DNA from: Ricinus communis
Lineage: Eukaryota > Streptophyta > Magnoliopsida > Malpighiales > Euphorbiaceae
Direction: 5' to 3'
Length of the DNA stretch: 64,000 bases
NCBI RefSeq assembly: GCF_019578655.1
Contig: NC_063261.1
Location: forward strand, 24,221,126 to 24,285,125
The position numbers were made by a program, and so were the translations under genes. The notes under the pieces are model-generated. The model was given only the letters and a program-made list of their open reading frames with translations, did no database searches and had not been told where the DNA came from. Each line of letters opens with the position of its first letter. The stretch's first letter is position 1. Positions 49,801-63,057 of the stretch are shown piece after piece.

Positions 49801-52800
49801 TTTTCTTTTCAATTTCTTCTTTCTCCCAGTTGAGTTTCGACTCTGGACTTTGTATATTGTATTATAACTGGGTTGTGATCCATCACAATCAAATGGATTC
49901 TCGGCAAGTAACTTGCCGAAACGACACCCGTCTCCTTAGACATGTTAGGTATTGAATTGATAGGAGGAGGGAGAGACAAAATTGTAAGTGTTAATTGGTG
50001 ACTGGCGAAAGATAATGAAAGGTGAAAACTGGAAAGCAACAGAGGAAGAGCATTAGAAAGCAAACAAGAAGCAGAGGAGTCAAATCGAATCGAAAGGTGT
50101 GTTTTATTCTGTAAGTTACAAATTGGGAGACGGCTCTACCAAACATTATTGGGTTCTTCTCTTAGTAAGCATCTCCTGCCTTCCACAACTCTACAAGCAA
50201 ATGGGTTGTCGTTCTAATTCCACGTACATTAATTTCCATGGCAGCTTTCATTGTTTTCCTCCCTCATTCATTTTACCAAGGAAAACATTCTTAAATTGGT
50301 TACCGGTTAAACAGCGAAAATTACCCATAAATTTACAGTTCAAATCCTTTCTCTTTTAAGAGAACCACTATGAAGAAAGATACTTCTTTTAATTTTTTCA
50401 ATATTAATTTTATGTGAAAGTTTTTGGGTTAATTGGTTCGAGATTTTAATCCGATGATGCTCTAAATAATAAGTTGTAATATCTTTTAAAAAATAATTTA
50501 AAAATTGAAAACGATTCTTTTAAGGTTAGATAAACGTTAGAAATATTATTTCTTTAGCTCTATCACTTAATGTAAAGAAATAATTATTTTGAATATATAG
50601 TGTGCAGCAAATTAAATCTTTTATAAATTTAAAATAAAATGGATAAACTTTTTTATATTAAATAGCACTAATTATGAATTATTTTTCGTTTTCTTTTTCG
50701 AAAATGGAGTCCTTCCAAGTTGATTCCAAAATAATTGATTACGTTCATGGCAATACCAAAGTATATGCGGCAAATATTCGTGGCACGCAATGCTGTGGTA
50801 ACTACTTATTCTTCATGCTACAAAGACTATTCAACACTGCGAGTCACATACAACTTAAATTTTTCCTGTTGTTTTAATACCGATTTGGTTGATATTTTTA
50901 ATTGTCTAAAATAAAAAACCGGAATTTAATTTTTATTTTTATTTTATTAAATATTAATAGAAATTTCTCAATGTATAATAATTAGTAAAAATGATTATTT
51001 TTATTACATTACTCATATTTTCTGTTTATTTAATTAAAGATTAAGTACCGTATAAATTTTAACCTCTCATATTTTGAAAACAAATACTATTTGGCTCAAA
51101 TAGAGACACAATAATTGTATCTCGAGTTAAAATAAATATTTAATTTAATTTGATAATGACCTATTTCATCAATTAAATTTTTAATAAAAAAGCTCTAAAT
51201 TGGTTGTATTAATTATTATGGATATTTTTAGTGAAAGTTTTATAAATTTCTCACTGAATTTTAATCTATTTTCTAATTAAATTATATAAATTTATATATT
51301 ATACTACTATTGAGATATAATTATTGGGGTTTTTATTAAGCCACATAGCTCTAAATTTGAATATTAAATTTCTCACAGAAATTATTTTATCTCTATTTTC
51401 TATCATTTCACTAATAATATTAAATATAAAATCTAAAAAAGTTTAATATTCAAATTCATATTTTACCTCATAATTATAAATCTTATTTGATGCTAATTTG
51501 ATACTAACTATATAAAAGTTTTACTGTACATAGATTTTCACATGACTATGAAAAAATGAAATGCTAACATAGGACGTGGATCACCACCCTATAGTGCTTG
51601 CTTTAGATTTTCCCAAAAGGCAATATATATAGAAATGTGGCAAAGACCAATTGTCTCACGTCCCCTCTCACCAACTCAAAGGGTATATGTGAATAAATAA
51701 TTGACAAATTTTCCAAACCCACCTACCAAACTCCAAAATACTTGTACAAAAATTATTAATTAAAGAAAAGAAGCACAAACAAATGATGCCCCTTTGTTGG
51801 GGGCATTTTTAGTGAAATTTTGGGTTTATTATGATTAGGTCCTCAAATTAAATATATAAATGAATTAGGATGGCAAAGCCTAAGTAAGTACCTAAATTTG
51901 TAAAAGATAGTTGATTACCCCATTATTGAACTAGTGTTAATTTAACCTTCTAAAATCGTTAAATTTGATCAACTAAGTCCAAATATCATGTAAGATCTTG
52001 TAAATGCAACTCTTTGGATTTAATGAGATGATATGTCAATGGAATTAGTAGTCGATATGTGTTAACTCAAATAAGTTAGCCTTGTTAATAATTAATTTCC
52101 CAAGTTAACATAAAAATCTAATTAAAATTTAAATTAACTTATTAATATGAAATTTTAATTTACTTTTATAGATGAGAAAAAGAGAAACATTATTTTTATT
52201 TTTTTGGTTTGACGCTATTATAAGTTAAAATTTAGCTCCTGCTCTAAACATTTTTTGCCACGGTCGGCAATATCAATGCTAAATAATATTTTAATACCAT
52301 ATCATTAATTATACGATTTACAATTCAAACACAAAGATTTACTATTCAACCATATATGCATGAATACGAGAGCCTTAATTGATTATTTAGAAAAACATAA
52401 GGGCCTATTTGGCCCTTTGGCTAATTGTAGATCAGTGGTTGGTTGGCAAGATTTTTAATCATAATTAAAAGTGATGGTCGCGGCTACATTATACGTCCTG
52501 ATTGTGCATTCTACCTTACCATAGTTCCAATTAACAAAAGTCATTTCCAATTCTCCAGGTGCTCGTGACCCCACAACCACGTGACGGAAGCTCTTTTCTT
52601 ATTGGCTTTGGCCACACCGAAGCCAAGTCCATGCCTTCCCAACCGATGGTTTTATCTTTGTTTTCTTTTTTCTTTTTATTTTTCAATGAGAAAATCCAAC
52701 ATGGCAAATACTAACAATTTTCTTTTATTTCCAACAAAAATTTTATTACAGAAAATATTGGTGAAGGAATTTAGAAAGTATTAGTATTATTTCAAAAATT

Positions 52801-53631
52801 ATTTATAATTTTATATTCTCTACATTTCAAAAGAAATTATTTTTTTATAATTTATTTTTCATTTTTTATTTTATTAAATAATTAGTAAATATGTTTTTAT
52901 TGATAAAAACAATCATACGTATAATTACTTTTTATATTTTATATTTTTATAATTATTTTTAATAAAAATCTTAATAAATTAACAATAAAAATTGACGAGA
53001 GTAACTATATTATTTTATATTCTTAATTTTTATATATAAAATGAAAATAAATTATTTTTAAATAGTTGAACTAATTTTATAAATAAAAATATTTTAAATT
53101 AACTCAACTATTTTATATATATAAAAGATAAAAATATATAAAATATTTTATATTTAAATTAATTAATTTCCGAGTTCATCACTTAAAAAATAGATTATAT
53201 AATATTTTTATTCATAAAAATTACTAAATTTAAAATTTTTTAATAGTAGAATTTAAATATTAAAAAATAATTATATCCTATTATACAGTTAGTCTTCCAA
53301 TAATCTAAAAAAAAGAAAAAAGAGCTCATTGAATTACGATCAATTTAATCAATAATAATAATTTTGATTTTGGAGAAAAAAAGAAAACCATGAAAAATCT
53401 TCATTTAACGTCGACTAATTGGTTATCATCAGAGCACCCCAAATTTTTGTAATGGACCCCACCATACAACAATATCGCCCTTCCCTAAAATAGTTCTCTC
53501 GCCGTGAAAAGAAAAAAGAAGCCAAAAGGAAAAGCTGTCACCTGAAAAACCATTTTTTTTTTTTTTTAAAATTTAGTTTCATAAAATTCATAATTCAAAC
53601 CCTTCTCTTCCTTTTCTGCTCTGTGCACATG

Positions 53632-53654
53632 TATATATATATATATATATATAT
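53632..53654 (+). repeat. (TA)n microsatellite in the OTU gene promoter/leader
   Basis: About 11 TA units lie 90-110 bp before the OTU start codon, so they may act as or overlap the TATA element. Confidence 0.9.
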
Positions 53655-53742
53655 GTATGGAAAAGCTTGAATCTTTTTAGCTATGGATGTGTAGCTTAAT
53701 ATTAAAAAAAGAAGGCGCAAATTAGCATCAACTACCACTGAT

Positions 53743-55950
53743 ATGCTTGGTGTACTCTGCGCACGCCCTAAGCCTTGGATCCTCAACTCTCTCACTCACT
53801 TCCACGCCTTCTCTACGGCGTCGTCTCACTACAACCACCGCCTTTTACAACCTCCGTTACACTTCTCCGATTCCTCTCGTCAGCAGCATCGCCACCACTG
53901 CCGTCGTCGCTTCGTCGATTCTGGCTTTGGCGGTTTTTCCGCCGCCTCCTCCATATGGCACGTGATACAGCCCTCCGGGTTTAAGAAGAGGAGGAGGAGG
54001 AGTAGTAGTTGCGTTCGGCGGCTGTTGGTGGCGGAGGCTAGAGGTGAAGGATCGTGGAATGTGGCGTGGGATGCTAGGCCGGCGCGTTGGCTGCACCGCC
54101 CTGACTCGGCGTGGTTGTTATTTGGAGTGTGTGGTTGTCTGGGTCCAACTACTGATTTTTGGAATGACGTTAATCCCGAGAATGTTGTAAATACTGATGA
54201 AAAGAGTGATGGTACTGGTGGGTGTGATTTGAATGGGACTATGACTTGTGATGTTAAAAATGATGAGGTTGATGATGATGATGATGATGATGATACTTCC
54301 AATGATTTTAAAGTCACAGGTTTGTTTGATTTTTTTTTTTGAAATTTTAGAAAGTTTCAATTTCATGGACTCCGTGATTTCTTTTAATTAGAAAAATTAA
54401 TTATATTTTTTTACTCACAAAAACCTGAACGCTGAACTGTTTTTTCAATTTTATTCAAAGTTAAATAAATATTTCCGATTCTTCTTGCTGGTGAGAATTT
54501 ACTTACGTAGTGTTTGTTAAGATCATATTTGATAGGGAATGTAGAAGCAAATTATATGTATTAAATGGATAGGCTCTAAAAGGAGGAGTGGTGCAGGAGT
54601 ACTGGCTGATGGGCGATGCCTGTTTAGAGCAATAGCTCATGGGGCTTGTTTGAGAAGTGGGGAAGAAGCTCCTGATGAAAATCGCCAGAGAGTACTTGCT
54701 GATGAATTAAGAGCTCAAGTCAGTTTCAATACTGAATACTCAAATTTCTTATTCTTTTTATCTGTTTGTGTATGCGTCTATATGTATACAATAAGATTTT
54801 ATCTTGTATGATTGATGACTCAATTTGGTTTTGTAGGTGGTGGATGAGCTTTTAAAGAGGCGGGAAGAAACCGAATGGTAGGTATTCTGCTTGTAGAATT
54901 TGCAAATGCCCTCTTATCTGTTAGAATGATATGCCAAATTTAGTGGTTTTCCTTTTCTTTTTCGTTTTTGCAATCAACCTTAGGTTCATAGAAGGTGATT
55001 TTGATGCATATGTCAAGCGAATCCAACAACCTTATGTGTGGGGTGGAGAACCTGAATTGTTGATGGCTTCTCATGTTTTAAAGTAAGTTCTAAAACTTTT
55101 TCTTTTTAATTACTTCATTTGCTTTGAGCACTGCGACATGAATTTAGTTTGTTAGAAATCCTGATGAACAGTGCCAGAGGAAGGGGGAGCGCTAGTAGGG
55201 GCTATGAGTTCTAATGGCCTTCAAAACCTGCAAATATCTCAAATTTCTCCTTATAATTTCTTCATTTTTGAGCTTGTTCCTTAAGATTTAGTCTTATTTT
55301 ACCGTCTAATCTCAAAAAATTCTGAATTTTCCTTATAATTACTTTATGTTTTTAGCTTAGTATCTCAACAAATTTTGTGGTTAAATGTCACCTATTTATA
55401 AATTCTCCTAGCTTTTCACTTTGGCCCCTCTCAACCAAATCTTTAGCTCACCACAGTTGATGAATTTAGTGTACATGCCTGCAATTTAATGCATGTGAAC
55501 TGGAATTTGAGCTTGTTCAGTTTGTGCTGCTATCATTGGTCAAGTTAGAATTCCTTACTATCTTCTAGAATTATTTTGGTTTTTAATAAGATCCCATTGA
55601 AAATCTAAATAATGAATGATGTCAAAGCAAATGGAATTCTGCAATTCCAGTCAATTTTTCAAACTGCTGCCAAAGGTGTAATTAGACTTGCATGCTGGTT
55701 TGAATTCCTAGTACTCCTTTTATTTTATTTCTGACCTCAAAGATTGACAATTCATTTCACTCAATTGCTCAGGACTATGATTTCAGTCTTCATGATAGAT
55801 AGGGCATCAGGTAATTTGGTAAACATAGCAAATTACGGTGAAGAGTATCGGAAAGATGAAGTAAATCCCATTAATGTGCTGTTTCATGGATATGGGCATT
55901 ATGACATATTGGAGACTTCAGGCCAGAGTTACCAGAAAGTGAACTTGTAG
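53743..55950 (+). CDS. OTU-domain deubiquitinating cysteine protease (OTU4-like)
   Basis: Five exons: 53743-54319, 54597-54718, 54837-54877, 54984-55082 and 55773-55950, joining in phase to 1017 nt (338 aa). The catalytic OTU domain occupies about residues 190-325. The cysteine box GVLADGRCLFRAIAHG puts the nucleophile at Cys200 with Asp197 beside it. The histidine box is HGYGHYDIL with His322. Between them are WFIEGDFDAYVKRI and YVWGGEPELLMASHVL, both typical of plant OTU3/OTU4-type enzymes. The N-terminal 110 residues are rich in Ser, Arg and His and could be an organelle-targeting segment, but this is uncertain. SWNVAWDARPARWLH and SAWLLFGVCGC (about 105-130) are conserved-looking, followed by an acidic linker with eight Asp in a row (177-184). 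It should cleave ubiquitin chains; linkage preference is unknown. Subclass OTU4 is from memory of the family and is moderate. Confidence 0.9.
54271..54294 (+). repeat. (GAT)8 coding microsatellite in the OTU gene
   Basis: Eight GAT codons in exon 1 encode Asp177-Asp184, just before the catalytic domain. Unit changes would alter linker length without a frameshift. Confidence 0.95.
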
Positions 55951-58900
55951 AAAATTGGGTGTGGTTCATAGAATAATTACACCCTTGAATCAAACAAAAT
56001 AATTCTACAGGGAGTGTTCTTTTTCTTCGTGCTGTATGTTTTCCAGCTAGATGAGAATCTATCTCAAATTTGACGGATTTTGCAGTAGCAACCTTAATTT
56101 GGAGCAATAGGCTTGCTAAGTTTTGTCGGTCCGAGATTGCTTTATGATTTTAAATTCAACCAATACATCACGTTGGTAAATCTATTTTCTGGGCGTTTAG
56201 AAGATTTTCCGTTTTTCTTTTTCTCCCTACCATGCAAAAGCATATCTTCTTTTGGGTTTCTCAACTATATTAATTTTGGTAATTTTATCATCACGTTTAT
56301 ACTGGTGGATGACGGGAAAGGTATGAACTTAAGCTTGAAAGAGTTGTAAAATACACAAGGCTTCTGAAAAACAGTGTAGCAGCGGTTCAAGTTATTACTG
56401 AGCTACTACAGGCTCCTCCTCTGTATAGTTACTTCATATTTGGAAGCATTTTATTTTACCTGCTTTTCTCTATCTAACATTTTGGTCTGGGCTTGGTTAT
56501 AATTTGCGTTATATACTAAATTGCTGGACATGTAATATGCATTTCAGAATGTTGATGATATGTGTTGAAGTTAGGTAATGTTTTGAAAGAATTATATAAA
56601 TGACAATGCCAATGGACATAGACTATCCAGTAACCATCTCAATGTCTGCTGATGCCTCCATAATCTGAACAGGGAGTCTCTGTGTTACCGATGGCAAATT
56701 GTTTTGTTCAATCTCTGTAGAGATTCAATTTTGTTTTCGATAGTGAAATATGAATGCATAAAATGTACTTTTTTTAGCATTGGTATTTCTGCTGCTATGG
56801 ATACACTGCCTCTTGCGAACGTCCTCTCTCTCTCCTTTCTCCCTGACCCATTATTGAGATATTCCTACCATTTACTTAATTCTCTGAGTATTCTTTTCCA
56901 GAAACTCGGATCAAGTCTTCTGCCAATTCCACATAATATTTTGTAGTTTATAACTTGTTGCTATAAGTTTACCCTATAGAAGTGCTTTACTCGTATAAAT
57001 AAAGGTGATATAGGGTTGAAATGGAGCTATATCTCCAATTCTCCATGGAGTTTAATGGTTCCAGTTTTCTCTCTGAAGGCTCTTAGTGGGTTAGAGCAGG
57101 TTTGCCATCTGTGACAGAAACCGACATATGTAGCTTTCTGGTTTATGCCTGTCAAAGTGCAGGTCATTTTGGATCAAATTCCAGATGCAACCAAGACTGG
57201 CTCAAGCAAAAAGAGGGTCTTTCTCTTTTTCTTCATTTGATTGATCTGAGTTACCAAATGCCAAAATCAATTTACCAGTGAAAACTGACACTAGGATATG
57301 GTTGATTTTGGAGTAACTTTGTTTCTTCTACTTCAACATTTTTCAAAAGACACTTGGCAAAAAATAGCCGGTTAACAGCATGGCATAGCAAAGCCAAAGG
57401 TTGTGCAAGACTGGTTAGTTTTGCTGAGACTGGTACTTATCCTAGGGGACCAAGTTTGAGGATTAGACAAGAAAATGTTGGATATGATAAGCTGTTCAAT
57501 CTAATGGTCCATGTTCAATATCATGTCTTGACAAATTTCAGGGTTGGAGGTGACACTGAAAACCTTTCATTTGACACGAGACCAGGACCTTTCCCAATTA
57601 TTCATTCAAAAATGAAAGATTCCTAGAATAATACTAGATATGCCACTTGAACACTTGCAATTTCTTTTAACATTGAAAGGTCAATTGCAAATTTTTATTT
57701 TGTAATGGCCCCTACAGGCTTAGCGTGAACCCTATCCAATGTGATTCAGGATTTGAGGCCAACGACAATGGCGGCCTGGCTAGTGGAGACAAGACAGCCA
57801 AGTAAGCGACCCAAGTCTATATTTTGCAATAGCTGAGCTCATGAGCCTCCACAAATCCTTGAAAGATAGATTATTATAGGGGGCTCAAAAACTTTTGTGG
57901 TTGGTGGAAAGAAAAGTTTGTTTGGTGCTAGGCTCCGCCGCCCCTTACCTCCCTCAACCCCTGCCGGTATCGGCGAGAGCAGCTGATCACTTTCATATCA
58001 AATTGCAAAAAATAAGTAGCATATCAATATGTCCAACCAGTCGATCAATAGCATTAGCATATCAAACAGTACTTATAGGGGTGTCTAACTAAATCGCATC
58101 AAAATACTGTCTTACTTGCGATCAATTTAACTTGAAAATTCGAAGCTCGAAACTCACTTCACACTTGATCAATTTTATTTTTGGAGTTCAACTTTGGCTA
58201 GATGATATATTAAATATGTTCGACTGGTCAGCTCGATCGTATATAATAAGCTTGTGAGTTTATTGAATCTAATATTGTAGAGCTACTTGGTTTTGAGCTA
58301 AATCTGATTAACATCGAGGTAATTTCAAATATTTTTTTTGAGCCAATTGTATATTGATTTAAGTCAATTACACCAGTAGATAGTCATGGCTAACACTAAA
58401 TTTATTTATTTTTGAAATTATATAGGATTGCACAAAATTAATGTTAAAGCTAATTCTTGATCTATTTGGTAATTATATATAATTGATATGTATTATTTCA
58501 AGTTTATAAAAGTTTGAATAACCTTAAAGAAAAAATGATTAAATAAATTTGACTAAGCATTTGTCTTTTATTTTCCTTATTGAATATAACTGGTCAGAAA
58601 ATTAAAATCTGAACTGATTATCCATAAAAACAAGTTCAGGAACATACTACTATTTAAGCCATTATACATGTTTCTTGGACGAGTCTAAATCAGAAATTGC
58701 AGAAAAGTGGAAAGTCTGATCAATAAAAGAAAAAGAGGGCAAAGTGTAGAATCTCTTATTTTTATTTTTATTTGCAAACAAATTTCCAATTCCCTATTCC
58801 CAAACAACCCAATTAAAGATGCTTCTTTTCTACACCAATAAGTTTGTGACAAAAAGCCCATATACTACTTTCCCACTAACTTGCACTTGCAGCTTCACTT

Positions 58901-59145
58901 CTTTAAATTTTCTACTTCCAATACAAGTATACAACTATAAATGAAAATTTCTTGTAGACAAAAGTTTCCTGTTCAATACTAAAGAATGACCAGCATTTAC
59001 CTTCTGAAACAATTACCCCCCAAAAAGAAAAAGGAAAAAAAAAAAATGCTTCCAGTATAAGACACCAGATAAATATACTTTCTTGGAGGAAAGCAACAAA
59101 ATTTGAGTAATAATTTTGAGAACTGATTCTTGGCCAAGACTTTTG
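55951..59145. other. Convergent region between the OTU and CSLA genes
   Basis: Contains the OTU 3' UTR on the left and the CSLA 3' UTR on the right. In between are short frames without family resemblance, the longest being 90 codons at 57354-57626. Around 58100-58340 is another TTCGAAGCTCG/CAGCTCGATCG dispersed repeat. No gene is supported. Confidence 0.5.
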
Positions 59146-62100
59146 TTAAGGGTTGGGGACAAAAGTGCCAACATAGCCAATTCCTGAAATGAAGAAGGCA
59201 ATGGATTGGAGGAACAGGTATATGAAGTAGCGGTTCTTTCCAAAGGTAAAATCATAGCACCCACAAATGAAGAGATATGCTCCAACGCCAAGCTCTAATA
59301 AGTGGAGTCTGTACATGCAAACAACAAAAAAGCTTGTCAGTTTCACATGATAATAGTTTTGAAGTATTTTCTTTTAGTGTAAAATTCTTGAAAACATTGC
59401 TCGGATTGGAATTGAAATTCCTGAGGCAGACACTTCTCCACCAGGCTACTAACTTGTTAAAGGTTTACCTTTCACCAATCCTAATTCGAGGTTTCCTGGG
59501 AGCTTTAGCAGTGGATTTTGTCTTGAGAGCATCTCCTAGTTTTTCAGTGACAACCCATTCATTCACTCTTCCTGCCTCCAGCAAACCAATCAATGTTGCC
59601 TTAGTTCTGTGCAGAGACATTACATTCTCAAATAGAACCCAGAATACCAGTAGGTGCAATGATCTGCAAAATTCATATAAATACTTGATTATTAGAATCT
59701 GACAAGTTATTAAAACATGTCAGCATCAAATTAGAGGTGGTGGAATATGACCTTGGAGTTCCAACAGCATTCAGGATAGTAACAGTTGAAGGAATATAGA
59801 CAGATCCCCACTTTGGAACTTCCACTTCAGGAACCAAAACAGTTGCAGGCAAAACAACACAATAGAACAGAAATGTAACAATATGAGCTACAATCTTTCG
59901 GACGAAGAAGAAACTGTAGATCACATAAAACTTCTTCCATAGTGATACTTTCTGCAGAAAATTGTACAATCTACATAAGTTAAAACTAAAAGAAGCAGTA
60001 ACAGCTCAATCTCAAAATTAAGCAAAAGCACATACACATATTTACCTTGTTCCTACATATTTCCATTGCCATTTTCTTGAATAGATTTGCAGGGCCACAT
60101 GACCATCTATGTTGTTGGTATCTATATGCTTTGAAGGTACTTGGTAATTCATTTTTTACCTACAACAATCAGTCATGTTTGCTTGCACCAGATTAGTTAT
60201 TTTGCAAATAACATTATTTAGTAGCAGGGTTTTATATTGATACCTTGAGGTCAGCAAGGTAAACGAACTTCCAGCCCTTGAGACTAGCCCTGACAGCCAA
60301 ATCCATGTCTTCAACTGTTGTTCGATCTTTCCATCCTCCTGCTCCATTGAGAGCTGAAATTCTCCAAACACCAGCAGTGCCTGCATCAAATGTATATCAG
60401 AAAGTTTGCATTGGCATGGAATACATAGAATTGAAATGGGTTGTTAAAAGATTACAATTGTACCATTGAAACCGAAGAAGGCATATGTTGAAGATCCCAC
60501 TTCTTGCTCCACAGTGAAATGATAATCCAGTGACATTTCTTGCATTCTTGTCATTAAGCATTCGTCTGCATTAACTACAAAACCACACCCCACATCAAAC
60601 TACAGTCTTTCTTTCTTTTTCTAAGGTTTAATCCAATATTTAAAACAGAAACAGTTGTAAAAAAAAACATTTCATAGAGTATTTATTTAGCACATGAATC
60701 ACATATGAAATAACAAAAAAAAATTATTAGTTATCCTATTAGGATATCACTTTACTATATAAATCATTACATGATTAACTGCCCAATCAACAAAAAAAAG
60801 ATCTAAATCACAGCATAAGACAATAAGAACAAGATAATGACTGATCCTGCTTCAGAAATTGCTGCCTACACTCAATATATTGTTCATGTATCAACATCAA
60901 GATCAGGGGTTGATTTGTAAACATGACTTGAGGTCTTTATCAGCCGAAATATTATGATATGTAGTTTTGGCCAGTAAATTGCTTTTTCTTTTTTTTATTC
61001 TGAAGAAGAATTCTTGCTTTCAATCTTATGAGTATAAATTATTCACAATGTCACTTTCCTTTACCAATATATTTGGACACCTGATGAAGAATGTGAACGA
61101 CAGGTGGTAGCTGGCCAAGTTTATACAAGTAATTTAAGATTCAAATCAAGGTGTTATTTATTATTAAAGGAGAAGCAATTCATTGATTGAGATTAAAATT
61201 TAACCATGATCTACTTTTGGATTTCAATGCCAAAATTCTAGTAAAGTGGAATATCTTTTATTCTCATATAGAATGATAACGTTTGAAAAAATCTAAGCTT
61301 GGTGTAGACAATATAATTAATAAAAAAATAACACATATATATAAATATTTTATATTTTGATATTGAATGATTGATAAATATTATATCACTTAAAACTAAT
61401 AAATATGTATTAATTATTTATGGATTTAGTATATAGGTGCGGACATATACTAAGTCTAAACAAGAATTTTTTTTATAAAAATTAAACTATTAATTTTTTA
61501 TATTTTTTTATTTAATTTTAGCGTATGTCTCCATTCACGTACCAAACCGATAAATAATTGACACATATTTTTTAATTTTAAATAATATAATATGTATCAA
61601 CCATTTAATATAAAATATAAAATATTTAAATATACGTGTCATTTTACTATTTACTGCAGTGTATGTACAAGAATTTAGTAAAAAATTCATCATTTTTTAA
61701 TGCGACTGTGATGTACTTTATATTTTAAAAATGTAAAAATAAAAAAACACGAAGGACCCACAATTATCAAAAGTTTCATAAAAGGAAGAATTAGTAAAGT
61801 AAGAATACCAAATTTCCAGCGAGCTTGAACAAGACCAATTTCTGAGTTATGGACAAGGAATGGTATGGTTCGCCAAAGGAAGTCAGGCTCAGGTTGGAAG
61901 TCAGCATCAAAAATGGCCACATAATCACATTGTTTGACGTAGCTGTGTTTCATTCCTTCTTTAAGTGCTCCTGCTTTGTACCCATTTCTGTTGTCTCGAA
62001 TCTCATACTTTATGTTGATGCCTTTGCTTGCCCATCTTTGGCATTCTACTTCCACCAAGCTCTGCTTTTTCATATTCCAAAACATTAACAGAAAAATAAT

Positions 62101-62779
62101 CAAGTTCTTAACATTTTGAGCCTAGGGTACAAGTGCCTTGAAGCTCAAGCCTTCAACTTGATATATATATATATAGCATAGACAAGTTTATTTTTCATAT
62201 AGTTATAAGAACCTTAATGGTAGGATCTGTTGAGTCATCCAGCACTTGGATTATGATTCGGTCGGACGGCCATGAAAGCCCACATGCAGCTCCAATGGAC
62301 AGCTGATAAACCTGCATTTACATTTACAAAAGCTTCTGCCATCAAATTTAAAACCACAAGGAGGGCTTTCTGTGGTAAGCTAGCCAGCTCGCTAATCAAA
62401 AACAAAACTTTAGAAGATTTGAAAAGTTTTTTAGGAAGTATACCTCCTTTTCATTGTACATTGGAATTTGAACTAGAACCATAGGATAAGTAGAATTCCC
62501 AAGCTCAATATCATCCTTCATAGGCTCCCATTTGTATCTTTTGCTTGGTTTTCTTCCAAATAATTTCACAAAAGTTATAACAATGCCCATGTATACCCTC
62601 TCAATAAACAGCATTATTGACATGGCTAAGCACATTATCACCAATAATTTCAGGACCGGCACGATTAATGGTGCTTTTACTACTTGCCAAACCAACCCAA
62701 GCTGACCTGTAATATCATCTGAACCCCCACTTCTAAATGTATCAGGAAAAATGTTAACAGAAGAAGGTAGATGATCCAT
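59146..62779 (-). CDS. Glucomannan 4-beta-mannosyltransferase, CSLA family (GT2)
   Basis: This Golgi membrane enzyme polymerises GDP-mannose (and GDP-glucose) into beta-1,4-mannan backbones of hemicellulose. Nine exons, in gene order: 62444-62779, 62213-62311, 61809-62061, 60464-60574, 60244-60380, 60046-60159, 59752-59951, 59469-59663 and 59146-59308. They join in phase to 1608 nt (535 aa), the usual CSLA length. An N-terminal membrane span is at about 38-60. The GT2 catalytic signatures are complete: DDSTD (137-141), DAD in FDADFQP (197-199), TVED (Asp291) and QQHRW (327-331). Several C-terminal membrane spans follow (about 360-390, 420-440, 485-530). It ends GTFVPNP. Intron 3 (60575-61808) is the longest. 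The gene is convergent with the OTU gene. Family assignment is secure; the particular CSLA member (such as CSLA2 or CSLA9) is not resolved. Confidence 0.96.
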
Positions 62780-63014
62780 AATACTAGCTAGCTAGCTAGA
62801 TAGGTATATTTGAAAAGAAATATTAAAAAGGCTATAAAGATAATATGTGACAATATATGTGCTAGACAGGTTGATATGTATATAAAGGGCTATATATATA
62901 CACACACACACGCACACATATACCCTTTGCGAAAAGAACAAGAATGGCTTGTTTGTGCCTTTGTTCTGTCTATTGATTTTTGCTTTCGAGTTACGTTTAG
63001 GCAATGTAGAGGGG

Positions 63015-63057
<43 letters not shown>

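Larger units (their letters stand above)
45851..53742. other. Gene-free region left of the OTU gene
   Basis: About 7.9 kb of AT-rich DNA. It contains a GGTTCC-type dispersed repeat (46285-46880), an imperfect tandem repeat with AATATTAGAGTAAGAA themes (about 47210-47390), poly-A/T runs (47570, 47614, 49738) and low-complexity repeats. A 5'-GCCACG/CACGTG patch near 52560-52630 is GC-richer but non-coding. A possible isolated exon lies at 50704-50800 (see findings). No gene can be supported. Confidence 0.5.

Noticed and set aside
57354..57626. 90-codon plus-strand frame between the OTU and CSLA genes
   Set aside because: No recognisable motif, no promoter, no partner exon; composition matches the surrounding DNA.
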